A program made the translations under genes and the position numbers. From an uncultured Christensenella sp. (GTDB lineage: Bacteria; Bacillota; Clostridia; Christensenellales; UBA3700), in NCBI GenBank assembly GCA_910584035.1, contig CAJTZR010000001.1, positions 1 through 64,000 of the forward strand: a stretch of 64,000 nucleotides of DNA, in the 5' to 3' direction. Below the pieces are notes generated by a model that was not told the DNA's origin, ran no database searches, and worked only from the letters and a program-made list of their open reading frames with translations. Below are positions 36,011 through 43,855 of the stretch, one piece after another. Positions within the stretch are counted from its first letter, which is position 1; the number at the start of each line of letters is the position of its first letter.

Positions 36011-37901
36011 AACCCTTCAAAAATCGGAACTAAAAGACAAAAAAACTAAAAATAAACAGCCAAATACCATTGCTTTGATATTTAAAACAATATTCAAAAA
36101 GTATAGTGCTTTATTTATTGCCGTAATATTAGGTATTATAGTTTCTGCAGTTGCATCTGTATTTGGTACAACATTTATTAATACTTTGTTAGGTCATATT
36201 GAGCCACTTATTGGACAACAAAATCCCGACTTTACAAATGTAATTAGAGCATTGCTTACAATGGCAGGTATTTATGGTGCTGGTACACTATGTGCATTGC
36301 TTTACAACCAGTTTATGATTATCATTTCCCAAAATACTATGCGTTCAATAAGAAATGATATGTTCATTAAAATGCAAAAGTTACCAGTTAAGTATTTTGA
36401 TAGAAAAAATAACGGCGATATAATGAGTTATTTTTCTAACGATACAGATACAATGATGCAACTATTGTCACAAGGTATACCACAACTAATCAACTTAATG
36501 ACAACTTTAGCTGCGGTAATTGTTTCAATGTTTATCCTAAGTCCTATTTTGGCGGTTTGTACTATCGTATATGGTGTATTAATGTTATTTGTTGCACAAT
36601 TTATTGGTAAAAGGTCGGTTAAATATTTTGCAGGACAACAAAAATCTATCAGTGAAGTAAACAGCTATGTTGAGGAAATGATTGGCGGTCAAAGAGTTGT
36701 AAAAGTATTCAACCACGAGGAAGTTTGTAAACAAGAGTTCGCTCAAATTAACGATAAATGGCGTGACGCAAGTTTTAGAGCTGTTAAGCTAGCTTGTACA
36801 ATAATGCCGATTATGAGTGGTATGGGACATTTGCTTTATGTATTGATTGCATTGATTGGTGGTGCATTAGTAATAGCAAATGTGGCAGGAACAACTCTTG
36901 CTGCGGTAGTAACATTTATCCCACTTACTAGGTCATTTGCAATGCCTATTAACCAGTTTGCGGAACAAATCAATAACTTTGCAATGGCAACTGCTGGTTC
37001 AAGACGTATTTTCCAACTATTGAGCGAGGAAGAAGAGGTTGACAATGGCTATGTTACACTTGTAAAAGTTTGTGAGGAAAATGGTGAACTTGTTGAGTGT
37101 GAGGATGGCGAGTGGGCTTGGAAACACCCTCACGGAGACGGAACTTTAACTTATGCAAAACTTGAGGGTAATGTAGAGTTAGACCACGTAGACTTTGGAT
37201 ATGTTGAGGATAAATTAGTTTTAAAGGACATTACAATAAATGCAAAATCTGGCGAAAAGATTGCTTTAGTAGGTTCAACTGGTGCTGGTAAAACAACAAT
37301 TACAAACCTTATAAATAGATTTTACGATATTGATGACGGAAAAATTAGGTATGACGGAATCAATATAAACAAGATTAAGAAAGAGGATTTGAGAAAGTCT
37401 TTGGGAATAGTTTTACAAGATGTAAACTTGTTTAGTGGTACTATTGCAGACAATATTCGTTACAGCAGACCAGATGCAACTGACGAGGAAGTCGTAAATG
37501 CTTGCAAACGTGGTGGGGCACACGAGTTTATTGAAATGCTACCAGAAAAATACAATACTGTTATAGACGGCGATGGTTCATCACTATCTCAAGGACAAAG
37601 ACAGCTATTATCTATCAGCCGTGCAATACTTGCGGATACTCCGCTTATGATTTTGGACGAGGCAACAAGTAGTATTGATACACGTACAGAGTTACTTGTA
37701 CAAAAGGGTATGGATAGCTTAATGCAAGGCAGAACTTGTTTTGTAATAGCACACAGACTTTCTACTATTCAAAACTCTGACTGCATTATGGTTTTGGAAC
37801 ACGGCGAAATTATCGAGCGTGGCAACCACGATGAGTTAATTGCAAAAGGCGGTAGATATTACGAGCTTTACAATGGTAAAAAAGCGGAAATTACTGCATA
37901 A
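35997..37901 (+). CDS. Heterodimeric ABC exporter subunit with consensus Walker B
   Basis: The protein has 634 residues. A charged N-terminal tail (1-25) precedes the membrane domain (about 30-345), a linker with a small acidic insert (CEENGELVECEDGEWAWKHPHGDG, about 358-382) and the ATPase domain. Walker A is GSTGAGKTT and Walker B is LMILDEATSSID with the catalytic Glu. The signature is altered to LSQGQRQLL, the counterpart of the partner's altered Walker B. So one composite ATP site is fully active and one is degenerate. The upstream MarR gene controls the pair. Confidence 0.9.
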   Translation: MTKTKTLQKSELKDKKTKNKQPNTIALIFKTIFKKYSALFIAVILGIIVSAVASVFGTTFINTLLGHIEPLIGQQNPDFTNVIRALLTMAGIYGAGTLCALLYNQFMIIISQNTMRSIRNDMFIKMQKLPVKYFDRKNNGDIMSYFSNDTDTMMQLLSQGIPQLINLMTTLAAVIVSMFILSPILAVCTIVYGVLMLFVAQFIGKRSVKYFAGQQKSISEVNSYVEEMIGGQRVVKVFNHEEVCKQEFAQINDKWRDASFRAVKLACTIMPIMSGMGHLLYVLIALIGGALVIANVAGTTLAAVVTFIPLTRSFAMPINQFAEQINNFAMATAGSRRIFQLLSEEEEVDNGYVTLVKVCEENGELVECEDGEWAWKHPHGDGTLTYAKLEGNVELDHVDFGYVEDKLVLKDITINAKSGEKIALVGSTGAGKTTITNLINRFYDIDDGKIRYDGININKIKKEDLRKSLGIVLQDVNLFSGTIADNIRYSRPDATDEEVVNACKRGGAHEFIEMLPEKYNTVIDGDGSSLSQGQRQLLSISRAILADTPLMILDEATSSIDTRTELLVQKGMDSLMQGRTCFVIAHRLSTIQNSDCIMVLEHGEIIERGNHDELIAKGGRYYELYNGKKAEITA

Positions 37902-37939
37902 AGCATTTTAAAATACAATGTAATGACATAAAACAACAA

Positions 37940-37970
37940 AAAAGGCGAGCTTTAAGCTTGCCTTTTAGTG
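37940..37970 (+). terminator. Terminator of the MarR-exporter operon
   Basis: AAAAGGCGAGCTT pairs with AAGCTTGCCTTTT (one G-T pair) with a one-base loop centre. The rest of the gap, to 38362, has no supported gene. Confidence 0.7.
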
Positions 37971-38362
37971 TAAAATAACAATGCGGTGGAAGAATTTTAT
38001 GTTAATAATATTAGTTTTATCCACTATTATTAGTTTTAATGTCTTTATCGGCACTAGTAGTTTTACTATTTATAGCTTGTTCAACTTCTCTATCATTAGT
38101 TTTACTAGCAAAAATGTCTAATTCCTTATTTATGGAATAATCATTATTTTATAAAACAGCTATCTTTTAATTAATTTGGATTAATAACAATATAGTTTAG
38201 ACAAAGAACAATATAATGTATTTAAAAGTATTTAAAAAATTCCGCCCGCTTGGAGTACAAATAGTAATGTGTTTTTATTAATATTGATATAATTTAATCT
38301 CATTATAAATAATACTTGTTGTGGTAAAAAATATGGAAATCAAAGCAAAAATGCATAAAATA

Positions 38363-38391
38363 TTGTATTTTTTGTAAAAGTGTAGTATAAT
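38363..38391 (+). promoter_or_regulatory. Sigma-A promoter of the M29 aminopeptidase
   Basis: TTGTAT, 17 bp and TATAAT, 43 bp before the start. Confidence 0.6.
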
Positions 38392-38434
38392 AGGTAAAAA
38401 TAATAAATAAAATTACAATCTATAGAGGTGTAAA

Positions 38435-39538
38435 ATGTTAATAGATAAAAGAATTGAAAAATTGGCACACGGCTTGGTTGACTTTTCTTGCGATGTGCAA
38501 AAAGGTGAAAATGTATTGATTGAGGCAACTGGCGTTGACTATCAACTTGTTGCAAGCCTTGTTAAAGAGGTGTATGCAAAAGGTGCATATCCATTTGTAA
38601 ACTTAACAGATTTGCGTATTAAACGTGAGTGGATGAAAGGTATGAGCGAGGAACTTGCAAAAAAATATGCGGATATGGAAATGTATAGAATGAAAGATAT
38701 GCAAGCATATATCGCAATACGTGGCGGTAGTAACAATCAAGAGCTATCTGATGTTGATTTGGCAATGTACAACAGAATTATGCGACCAGTGCTAAACCAA
38801 AGAGTTGACCATACAAAATGGGTTGTGCTTAGATATCCAACAGAGTCAATGAGTCAACAAGCTGGAATGAGTACTGAAGCTTTTGAGGACTTTTACTTTG
38901 ACGTATGTACACTTGACTACAGCAAAATGGATAAGGCAATGACACCGCTTGTAGAACTTATGAATAAGACTGACAAAGTAAGGATAGTTGCAAAAGATAC
39001 TGACTTAACATTTTCAATCAAAGGTATTCCAGCCATCAAATGTAGCGGTTTGAGGAATATTCCAGACGGCGAGGTTTATACTGCACCCGTAAAAGATAGT
39101 GTAAATGGTGTAATAACTTACAATGTTCCATCTGTGGAGGAGGGGATAAAGTTTGAAAATGTACGTTTGGAATTTAAAAATGGTAAAATTGTAAAAGCAA
39201 CAGCGAACAACACTGAAGCAATTAACAAGATTTTTGATACAGACGAGGGAGCAAGGTTCGTTGGCGAGTTTGCACTTGGCGTAAATCCATATATTACCAA
39301 GGCTATGGGAGATATTCTATTTGACGAGAAAATTAGTGGTTCAATTCATTTTACCCCAGGTCAAAGCTATGAAGATGCACCAAACGGCAATAAATCTGCT
39401 ATCCATTGGGACTTGGTACAAGTTCAAACAGCAGAGTATGGCGGTGGTGAGATATATTTTGATGATGTATTGATTAGAAAAGACGGCTTATTTGTGCTTG
39501 ACGAATTAAAATGCCTAAACCCAGAAAATTTAAAATAA
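38435..39538 (+). CDS. M29-family metallo-aminopeptidase
   Basis: The protein has 367 residues and is a cytosolic aminopeptidase of the AmpS/PepS/aminopeptidase T family with a two-metal site. Family blocks are DVQKGENVLIEA at the N-terminus, VGEFALGVNPYITKAMGDILFDEKISGSIHFTPGQSYEDAPNGNKSAIHWDLV (metal Glu, His, His and Asp) and a C-terminal DDVLIRKDG. It is shorter than the usual 410 residues. AGAGGTG precedes the ATG. It is a single-gene unit. Confidence 0.88.
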   Translation: MLIDKRIEKLAHGLVDFSCDVQKGENVLIEATGVDYQLVASLVKEVYAKGAYPFVNLTDLRIKREWMKGMSEELAKKYADMEMYRMKDMQAYIAIRGGSNNQELSDVDLAMYNRIMRPVLNQRVDHTKWVVLRYPTESMSQQAGMSTEAFEDFYFDVCTLDYSKMDKAMTPLVELMNKTDKVRIVAKDTDLTFSIKGIPAIKCSGLRNIPDGEVYTAPVKDSVNGVITYNVPSVEEGIKFENVRLEFKNGKIVKATANNTEAINKIFDTDEGARFVGEFALGVNPYITKAMGDILFDEKISGSIHFTPGQSYEDAPNGNKSAIHWDLVQVQTAEYGGGEIYFDDVLIRKDGLFVLDELKCLNPENLK

Positions 39539-39713
39539 TAAGCATTTAATTAATTCGTTTAGTAACAACGCTAATCAAATAATAAGGCTAATCAAATAAT
39601 AATGTTAATTATGGGTTACTTTTCATTAATACCAATTAATGAAAAGCTTTAGTAAGTTTTTATATAGTAAATTTATTAAGTTTTTTATGTAATCAATAAC
39701 ATATAGACTTTGT

Positions 39714-39856
39714 TTTAACTATCGGTAATCACTATACAAAAAGCTTTAAACAACTTCCGTTATCGGAAGTTTTATGAAAAAATATTGCCCAAAATTTCCG
39801 ATATCGGAAATTATTACACAATATCACTTGACAAATTTCCGATAACGGAATAAAAT
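39714..39856 (+). promoter_or_regulatory. fic promoter with operators phased at 41 bp
   Basis: Three palindromes are present: TTCCGTTATCGGAA (39755-39768), TTCCGATATCGGAA (39796-39809, inside a perfect 20-bp palindrome) and TTCCGATAACGGAA (39837-39850). Centres are exactly 41 bp apart each time. A degenerate half-site (TATCGGTA, ending 39727) lies 41 bp further upstream. The promoter is TTGACA (39828-39833), 17 bp and TAAAAT (39851-39856). The third operator fills its spacer, so binding should block polymerase. Confidence 0.85.
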
Positions 39857-39913
39857 ATATATACAACAAGTTTAATTTAAAAAGTTTTTGTTTAAATTAA
39901 TGAGAGGTGTTTA

Positions 39914-40804
39914 GTGGAATTTTTATCAGTTGCGGAAATTGCGAAAAAGTGGAATATTTCAGATAGAATGGTAAGGAATTATTGTGCCAGTGGTAGGATA
40001 GCGGGAGCATTTTTGACGGGCAAAACTTGGAATATCCCAGCCAATGCACAAAAGCCACTAAATGTAAAAGAGGAAAGTTGCGGTAATGATTTGTTAGCAA
40101 TTTTAAAGCGAGAAAAAGATACGTCTTTAACTGGTGGTATATATCACAAAACGCAAATAGAATTAACATATAATTCCAACCATATTGAGGGTAGTACTTT
40201 AACTCACGACCAAACTAGATATATTTTTGAAACTTGTACTATAGGTGTTGAAAGTGGCAGTGCTTTGAATGTTGACGATATTATTGAAACATCAAATCAT
40301 TTTAAATGTGTTGATTACATTATTGATAATGCCACTAAGTCAATAAGCGAAGCAATGATAAAAAAATTGCATTTTATTTTAAAAAACGGCACAAGCGATA
40401 GCCGAAAAAGTTGGTTTAATGTAGGCGAGTATAAAAAGTTGCCTAATGAGGTGGGGTTTGAGGAAACTTGTAAACCCGAAAAAGTTAAGACTGAAATAAA
40501 AAAACTTTTGGATAGCTACAATGCCATACAAGATAAAACTTTTGAGCAAATTTTGCAGTTCCATAAAGATTTTGAGAGTATACACCCTTTTCAAGACGGC
40601 AATGGTAGAGTAGGCAGATTGATAATGTTTAAGGAATGTCTTGCTAATAACATTGTTCCTTTTATAATTGACGAATATCATAAACTATTTTATTATCGTG
40701 GCTTAAAAGAATGGAAAACAGAAAAAGGTTACCTAATTGACACTTGCTTATCTTGTCAAGATAAATACAAGTCGTGGCTTGATTATTTTCAAATCAAGTA
40801 TTAA
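39914..40804 (+). CDS. Fic-domain protein with N-terminal helix-turn-helix
   Basis: The protein has 296 residues. Residues 3-47 form an excisionase/MerR-like DNA-binding motif (LSVAEIAKKWNISDRMVRNYCASGRIAGA...TWNIP). The autoinhibitory helix motif S-x-x-x-E-G is SNHIEG (88-93), placed N-terminal as in class II Fic proteins. The catalytic loop HPFQDGNGRVGR (about 224-235) is intact, so AMP transfer (or reversal) is expected, switched by the inhibitory Glu. The GTG start follows GAGAGGTG. A three-operator promoter precedes it. No antitoxin gene is adjacent. Targets are unknown. Confidence 0.9.
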   Translation: MEFLSVAEIAKKWNISDRMVRNYCASGRIAGAFLTGKTWNIPANAQKPLNVKEESCGNDLLAILKREKDTSLTGGIYHKTQIELTYNSNHIEGSTLTHDQTRYIFETCTIGVESGSALNVDDIIETSNHFKCVDYIIDNATKSISEAMIKKLHFILKNGTSDSRKSWFNVGEYKKLPNEVGFEETCKPEKVKTEIKKLLDSYNAIQDKTFEQILQFHKDFESIHPFQDGNGRVGRLIMFKECLANNIVPFIIDEYHKLFYYRGLKEWKTEKGYLIDTCLSCQDKYKSWLDYFQIKY

Positions 40805-40943
40805 TTTAGGTTTTAATTATATTTAATTAGTATCTTTAAATAGTTAGTTTAATTTTTTTAGTAAATATACTTTAAAATTGTTATAAAAGACTAGACAAAT
40901 TGACTAATTTTTGGTAAAATAAATACAAACAATAATAAATTGT

Positions 40944-40956
40944 GCCTATTATAGGC
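40944..40956 (+). promoter_or_regulatory. 5' hairpin in the gap leader
   Basis: GCCTATTATAGGC lies just before the GGAGG of gap and could stabilise this abundant mRNA. Confidence 0.4.
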
Positions 40957-40974
40957 AATTTGGAGGATAAATAA

Positions 40975-42003
40975 ATGGCAAAAGCTAATAAAACAGTAAA
41001 AGTTGCTATTAACGGCTTCGGTCGTATTGGTCGTCTTGCATTCAGACAAATGTTCGGTGCAGAAGGTTTTGAGGTTGTTGCAATCAACGATTTGACAAGC
41101 CCTAAAATGCTTGCTCACCTTTTGAAGTATGACTCTTCTCAAGGTAGATATGCTTTGGCTGACACTGTTTCAGCAACTGAGGATTCTATCATTGTTGATG
41201 GTAAAGAGATTAAAATTTACGCTATGGCTAACGCTGCAGAGCTTCCTTGGGGTAAAATCGGTGTAGACGTTGTACTTGAGTGTACTGGTTTCTATACTTC
41301 TAAAGCAAAAGCACAAGCTCACATTGATGCAGGTGCTAAGAAAGTTGTTATTTCTGCTCCAGCTGGTAACGACCTTCCAACTATCGTTTACAATGTTAAC
41401 CACGACAAAATGACAGCTGATGACCATATCATTTCTGCTGCATCTTGTACTACTAACTGCCTAGCTCCTATGGCTAAAGCTTTAAATGATAACTGGGCTG
41501 TTCAATCTGGTATTATGAGCACTATTCACGCTTATACTGGTGACCAAATGACTTTGGACGGACCTCAAAGAAAGGGTGACCTTCGCCGTTCAAGAGCTGC
41601 TGCTGTAAATATCGTTCCTAACTCAACTGGTGCTGCTAAAGCTATCGGTTTGGTTATCCCAGAGCTAAATGGTAAACTTATCGGTTCTGCTCAAAGAGTT
41701 CCAACTCCAACTGGTTCAACTACTATCTTGGTTGCTGTTGTTAAAGGTACTCCTACTAAAGAGCAAATCAATGCTGCTATGAAAGCTCAATCTAACGAGT
41801 CATTCGGTTATACTGAGGACGAAATCGTTTCAAGTGACGTTATCGGTATGAGATTTGGTAGCTTGTTTGATGCTACTCAAACAATGGTTATGGATATGGG
41901 TAATGGTTACTCTCAAGTACAAGTTGTTTCTTGGTATGATAATGAGAACTCATATACAAGCCAAATGGTAAGAACAATTAAGCACTTCGCTAAATTCTTC
42001 TAA
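40975..42003 (+). CDS. gap: Glyceraldehyde-3-phosphate dehydrogenase
   Basis: The protein has 342 residues. NAD-binding [14 protein letters not shown] opens the sequence, and the catalytic Cys is in [13 protein letters not shown]. It is the glycolytic enzyme. Codon choice differs from neighbours: more GGT, GCT, TTC and GAC and fewer A-ending codons, as expected of a very highly expressed gene. The N-terminal MAKANKT extension is a few residues longer than usual. GGAGG precedes the ATG and a strong terminator follows. The glycolysis genes pgk and tpi are not adjacent. Confidence 0.97.
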   Translation: MAKANKTVKVAINGFGRIGRLAFRQMFGAEGFEVVAINDLTSPKMLAHLLKYDSSQGRYALADTVSATEDSIIVDGKEIKIYAMANAAELPWGKIGVDVVLECTGFYTSKAKAQAHIDAGAKKVVISAPAGNDLPTIVYNVNHDKMTADDHIISAASCTTNCLAPMAKALNDNWAVQSGIMSTIHAYTGDQMTLDGPQRKGDLRRSRAAAVNIVPNSTGAAKAIGLVIPELNGKLIGSAQRVPTPTGSTTILVAVVKGTPTKEQINAAMKAQSNESFGYTEDEIVSSDVIGMRFGSLFDATQTMVMDMGNGYSQVQVVSWYDNENSYTSQMVRTIKHFAKFF

Positions 42004-42061
42004 GATACCATTTAAACAATCTAACTAAAAAGATTTATTTTAAACAATATGTAATTAAGCA

Positions 42062-42090
42062 AAAAAGCGGGCATCGCCCGCTTTTTGTTT
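42062..42090 (+). terminator. Strong terminator of gap
   Basis: AAAAAGCGGGC, an ATC loop and GCCCGCTTTTT. The AT-rich DNA up to 42310 holds nothing recognised. Confidence 0.9.
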
Positions 42091-42310
42091 GCTTTAATTA
42101 ATTTAAATAGTGTATAGATATATAATTTATAATTTATAAATAAAAAGTTATAAAAATATAATAGTTTCCTTTTTTCGCTTATTTATTTAATTTTATTTAT
42201 CATAAAAAGCTGATAGAAAATTATTAAAATATTTAAAAGAGTAAAAAATTAATTGTAATCAATTTTTTAAACCATTAATTTTTAATTACATTTTAAATAT
42301 TTTACAATGC

Positions 42311-42366
42311 GTTTCATTTACGGAACGCATTTTTATTTTTCAAGTATTATAATTCGATGTGTCGAA
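42311..42366 (+). promoter_or_regulatory. Operator pair and -10 of the first XRE gene
   Basis: GTTTCATTTACGGAAC (42311-42326, centre 42318.5) and TTCGATGTGTCGAA (42353-42366, centre 42359.5) are 41 bp apart. TATAAT is at 42348-42353, directly before the second site; no good -35 is seen, as the first operator covers that region. The second XRE gene has the same geometry. Confidence 0.75.
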
Positions 42367-42392
42367 CATAAGTTTTGACTTAGGAGGATAAT

Positions 42393-42629
42393 ATGATAAA
42401 ATTTAATGAAGCAGTTGCTCAAAGAACAAAGGAATTATTGAATGAGATAGGGAAAAAACCTTATTATCTCTATAAAGAAGGTGGTATACCACGTTCAACT
42501 ATATCAAATGTTTTAAATTGTAATATAAATAAAGTAAGTGGTGAATTAATTTATCAAATTAGTAGTGTGTTGCAAATTAAATTAAAAGATTTTTATGATT
42601 CACCTCTGTTTGATGAGATTAGTAATTAA
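42393..42629 (+). CDS. Small XRE-family regulator (paralogue 1)
   Basis: The 78-residue protein is nearly all helix-turn-helix: EIGKKPYYLYKEGGIPRSTISNVLNCNINKVSGELIYQISSVLQIKLKDF is a Cro/C1-type fold with the recognition helix near RSTISNVL. It has no sensor domain. GGAGG precedes the ATG. Its paralogue at 43348 is about 70% identical, ends in the same SPLFDEIS motif and has a matching operator pair. It probably represses its own gene and possibly the SLOG and fic genes. A terminator follows at once. Confidence 0.88.
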   Translation: MIKFNEAVAQRTKELLNEIGKKPYYLYKEGGIPRSTISNVLNCNINKVSGELIYQISSVLQIKLKDFYDSPLFDEISN

Positions 42630-42630
42630 A

Positions 42631-42670
42631 ACAAAATAGCACTTTCAAATTTTTGAAAGTGCTATTTTGT
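42631..42670. terminator. Bidirectional terminator between XRE1 and the SLOG gene
   Basis: A perfect 19-bp stem (ACAAAATAGCACTTTCAAA and its complement) with a 2-base loop separates the convergent genes. Confidence 0.8.
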
Positions 42671-42724
42671 ATGATATCAAGCAAACAATAGAATTATAAG
42701 AGATAAGAATACAAAATAACTATA

Positions 42725-43195
42725 TTATTCAAATAAATTTATAATTTGTTTCCCCATTTTTTCTGCATATTTTACAGCTATTCTTGTGCCACCAAAAGAG
42801 ATTCTGTTGTCATAATAACAAATTAGGGTGTCACAGCTATCAATCATTCTTTTATTGCTTTCAATAATTTTTTGTTTATAATGACACATTTCAATTTCGT
42901 ACATTACAGTTTCTACGTCAGAATAAGGACGATAAACATCTTTACCAAAAATAACATCATAAGATATTTGGGGTTTTATTTGATTAAGGCTTGTTATAAC
43001 AACCTCAATTCTAATTTTATGACCTTGTTGTCTTAATTCTCTGCACGCAGATAATGCAAATTCGTCAAAATTCCCATAAGTTCCCATTGTAAAATAATTA
43101 CAACCTAATTCAATTTCATTCTTTATAGCATTATACAACTTATCCGTTATTCGGTAAGCATCTCTATGTCCTATAAAAGCAACTTTTTTACTCAT
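42725..43195 (-). CDS. SLOG-superfamily nucleotide-binding-fold protein (DUF1273/YpsA-like)
   Basis: The protein has 156 residues in a single Rossmann-like domain. The opening KKVAFIGHRDAYR and the Gly-rich YFTMGTYGNFDEFALSACREL fit the SLOG/DUF1273 group, whose members are predicted to bind nucleotides or nucleotide-derived ligands. The end (CDTLICYYDNRISFGGTRIAVKYAEKMGKQIINL) is also typical. The biochemical role is unknown. Its start follows GAGGTG. It has a TTTACA-17-TAAAAT promoter with an XRE-type operator and is divergent from XRE2. Confidence 0.75.
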   Translation of the reverse strand: MSKKVAFIGHRDAYRITDKLYNAIKNEIELGCNYFTMGTYGNFDEFALSACRELRQQGHKIRIEVVITSLNQIKPQISYDVIFGKDVYRPYSDVETVMYEIEMCHYKQKIIESNKRMIDSCDTLICYYDNRISFGGTRIAVKYAEKMGKQIINLFE

Positions 43196-43209
43196 ATCGC
43201 ACCTCTAAA

Positions 43210-43225
43210 GTTCCGTATACCGAAC
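43210..43225. promoter_or_regulatory. XRE-type operator before the SLOG gene
   Basis: GTTCCGTATACCGAAC, a palindrome with one mismatched pair, sits just downstream of the SLOG promoter -10. It resembles both the XRE-gene and fic operators. Confidence 0.65.
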
Positions 43226-43234
43226 GTTTTTTAA

Positions 43235-43263
43235 ATTTTATCACGTTTTCAAGTTTTTGTAAA
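43235..43263 (-). promoter_or_regulatory. Promoter of the SLOG gene
   Basis: On the minus strand TTTACA (43263-43258), 17 bp and TAAAAT (43240-43235). The -35 is 2 bp from the upstream XRE2 operator. Confidence 0.6.
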
Positions 43264-43265
43264 GC

Positions 43266-43321
43266 GTTTTGTATGTGGAACGCAATTTTTTATATAAAGT
43301 ATTACAATTCGATATATCGAA
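43266..43321 (+). promoter_or_regulatory. Operator pair and -10 of the second XRE gene
   Basis: GTTTTGTATGTGGAAC (centre 43273.5) and the perfect palindrome TTCGATATATCGAA (43308-43321, centre 43314.5) are 41 bp apart. The TACAAT -10 (43303-43308) is 11.5 bp before the second centre, exactly as for XRE1. Confidence 0.75.
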
Positions 43322-43347
43322 CATAATAATTGTATTAGGAGGACAAT

Positions 43348-43584
43348 ATGATTAAATTAAATGAGGCTATTGCAAAAAGAACAAGCGAGTTATTGAATGA
43401 GATAGGACAAAAGCCTTATTATCTCTTTAAAAAGGGTGGGGTGCCACGTTCAACAATATCCAACCTTTTGAGTTGTCAAATTAAAAATGTTAGTAGTGGT
43501 TTATTATATCAAATTTGTAGTACTTTAGACATAAAATTAAAAGACTTTTTTGACTCACCATTATTTGACGAAATTAGCGATTAA
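43348..43584 (+). CDS. Small XRE-family regulator (paralogue 2)
   Basis: This 78-residue Cro/C1 helix-turn-helix protein is clearly a duplicate of the gene at 42393 (MIKLNEAIAKRTSELLNEIGQKPYYLFKKGGVPRSTISNLLSC). The duplication includes the leader: ribosome site, -10 and two operators keep the same spacing. The recognition-helix residues PRSTISN are identical, so both may bind the same sites. It is divergent from the SLOG gene. A terminator follows. Confidence 0.88.
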   Translation: MIKLNEAIAKRTSELLNEIGQKPYYLFKKGGVPRSTISNLLSCQIKNVSSGLLYQICSTLDIKLKDFFDSPLFDEISD

Positions 43585-43587
43585 TGT

Positions 43588-43630
43588 AATTCTCCTTAAC
43601 AAGTTTTTGCTAAGGAGAATTAATTTTGTT
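43588..43630 (+). terminator. Terminator of XRE2
   Basis: AATTCTCCTTA (43588-43598) pairs with TAAGGAGAATT (43611-43621), followed by AATTTTG. Confidence 0.75.
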
Positions 43631-43805
43631 ACACTAATTATTTATAGATTAAAATTTTTATAAATTAAATATAATAATTATAAAGTAAATTGCAGAACAT
43701 TTTTTCGCCCATATAATAAGCTTTATTTTTACTTTCGCTAAACTTTTCTAAGAACTTCTAATATTATTTTTTGAGTTTTTGATAACATTCCTAAAAAGGG
43801 TTTTG

Positions 43806-43834
43806 TTGACATTTTATTAATTATAAGATATAAT
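43806..43834 (+). promoter_or_regulatory. Consensus promoter of the two-helix protein operon
   Basis: TTGACA, 17 bp and TATAAT, with only 21 bp from the -10 to the ATG, so the leader is very short. No XRE-type operator is seen here. Confidence 0.8.
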
Positions 43835-43855
43835 ATAATTATAAGGAATTTACAT

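Noticed and set aside
34271..37901. Altered Walker B (Asp for Glu) and altered signature in the exporter pair as a novelty
   Set aside because: This asymmetry is an established feature of heterodimeric ABC exporters.
38017..38148. Minus-strand open frame of about 43 codons with a polar, coding-like composition (INKELDIFASKTNDREVEQ...)
   Set aside because: It has no start codon or ribosome site and follows a stop directly; it may be a gene remnant but chance cannot be excluded.
39914..40804. Fic as part of a Doc/Phd or FicTA toxin-antitoxin operon
   Set aside because: No partner gene is adjacent, and the inhibitory SNHIEG motif is built into the same chain (class II).
42631..42670. CRISPR-like or mobile-element inverted repeat
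   Set aside because: It is a single perfect hairpin flanked by convergent gene ends and is explained as a bidirectional terminator.
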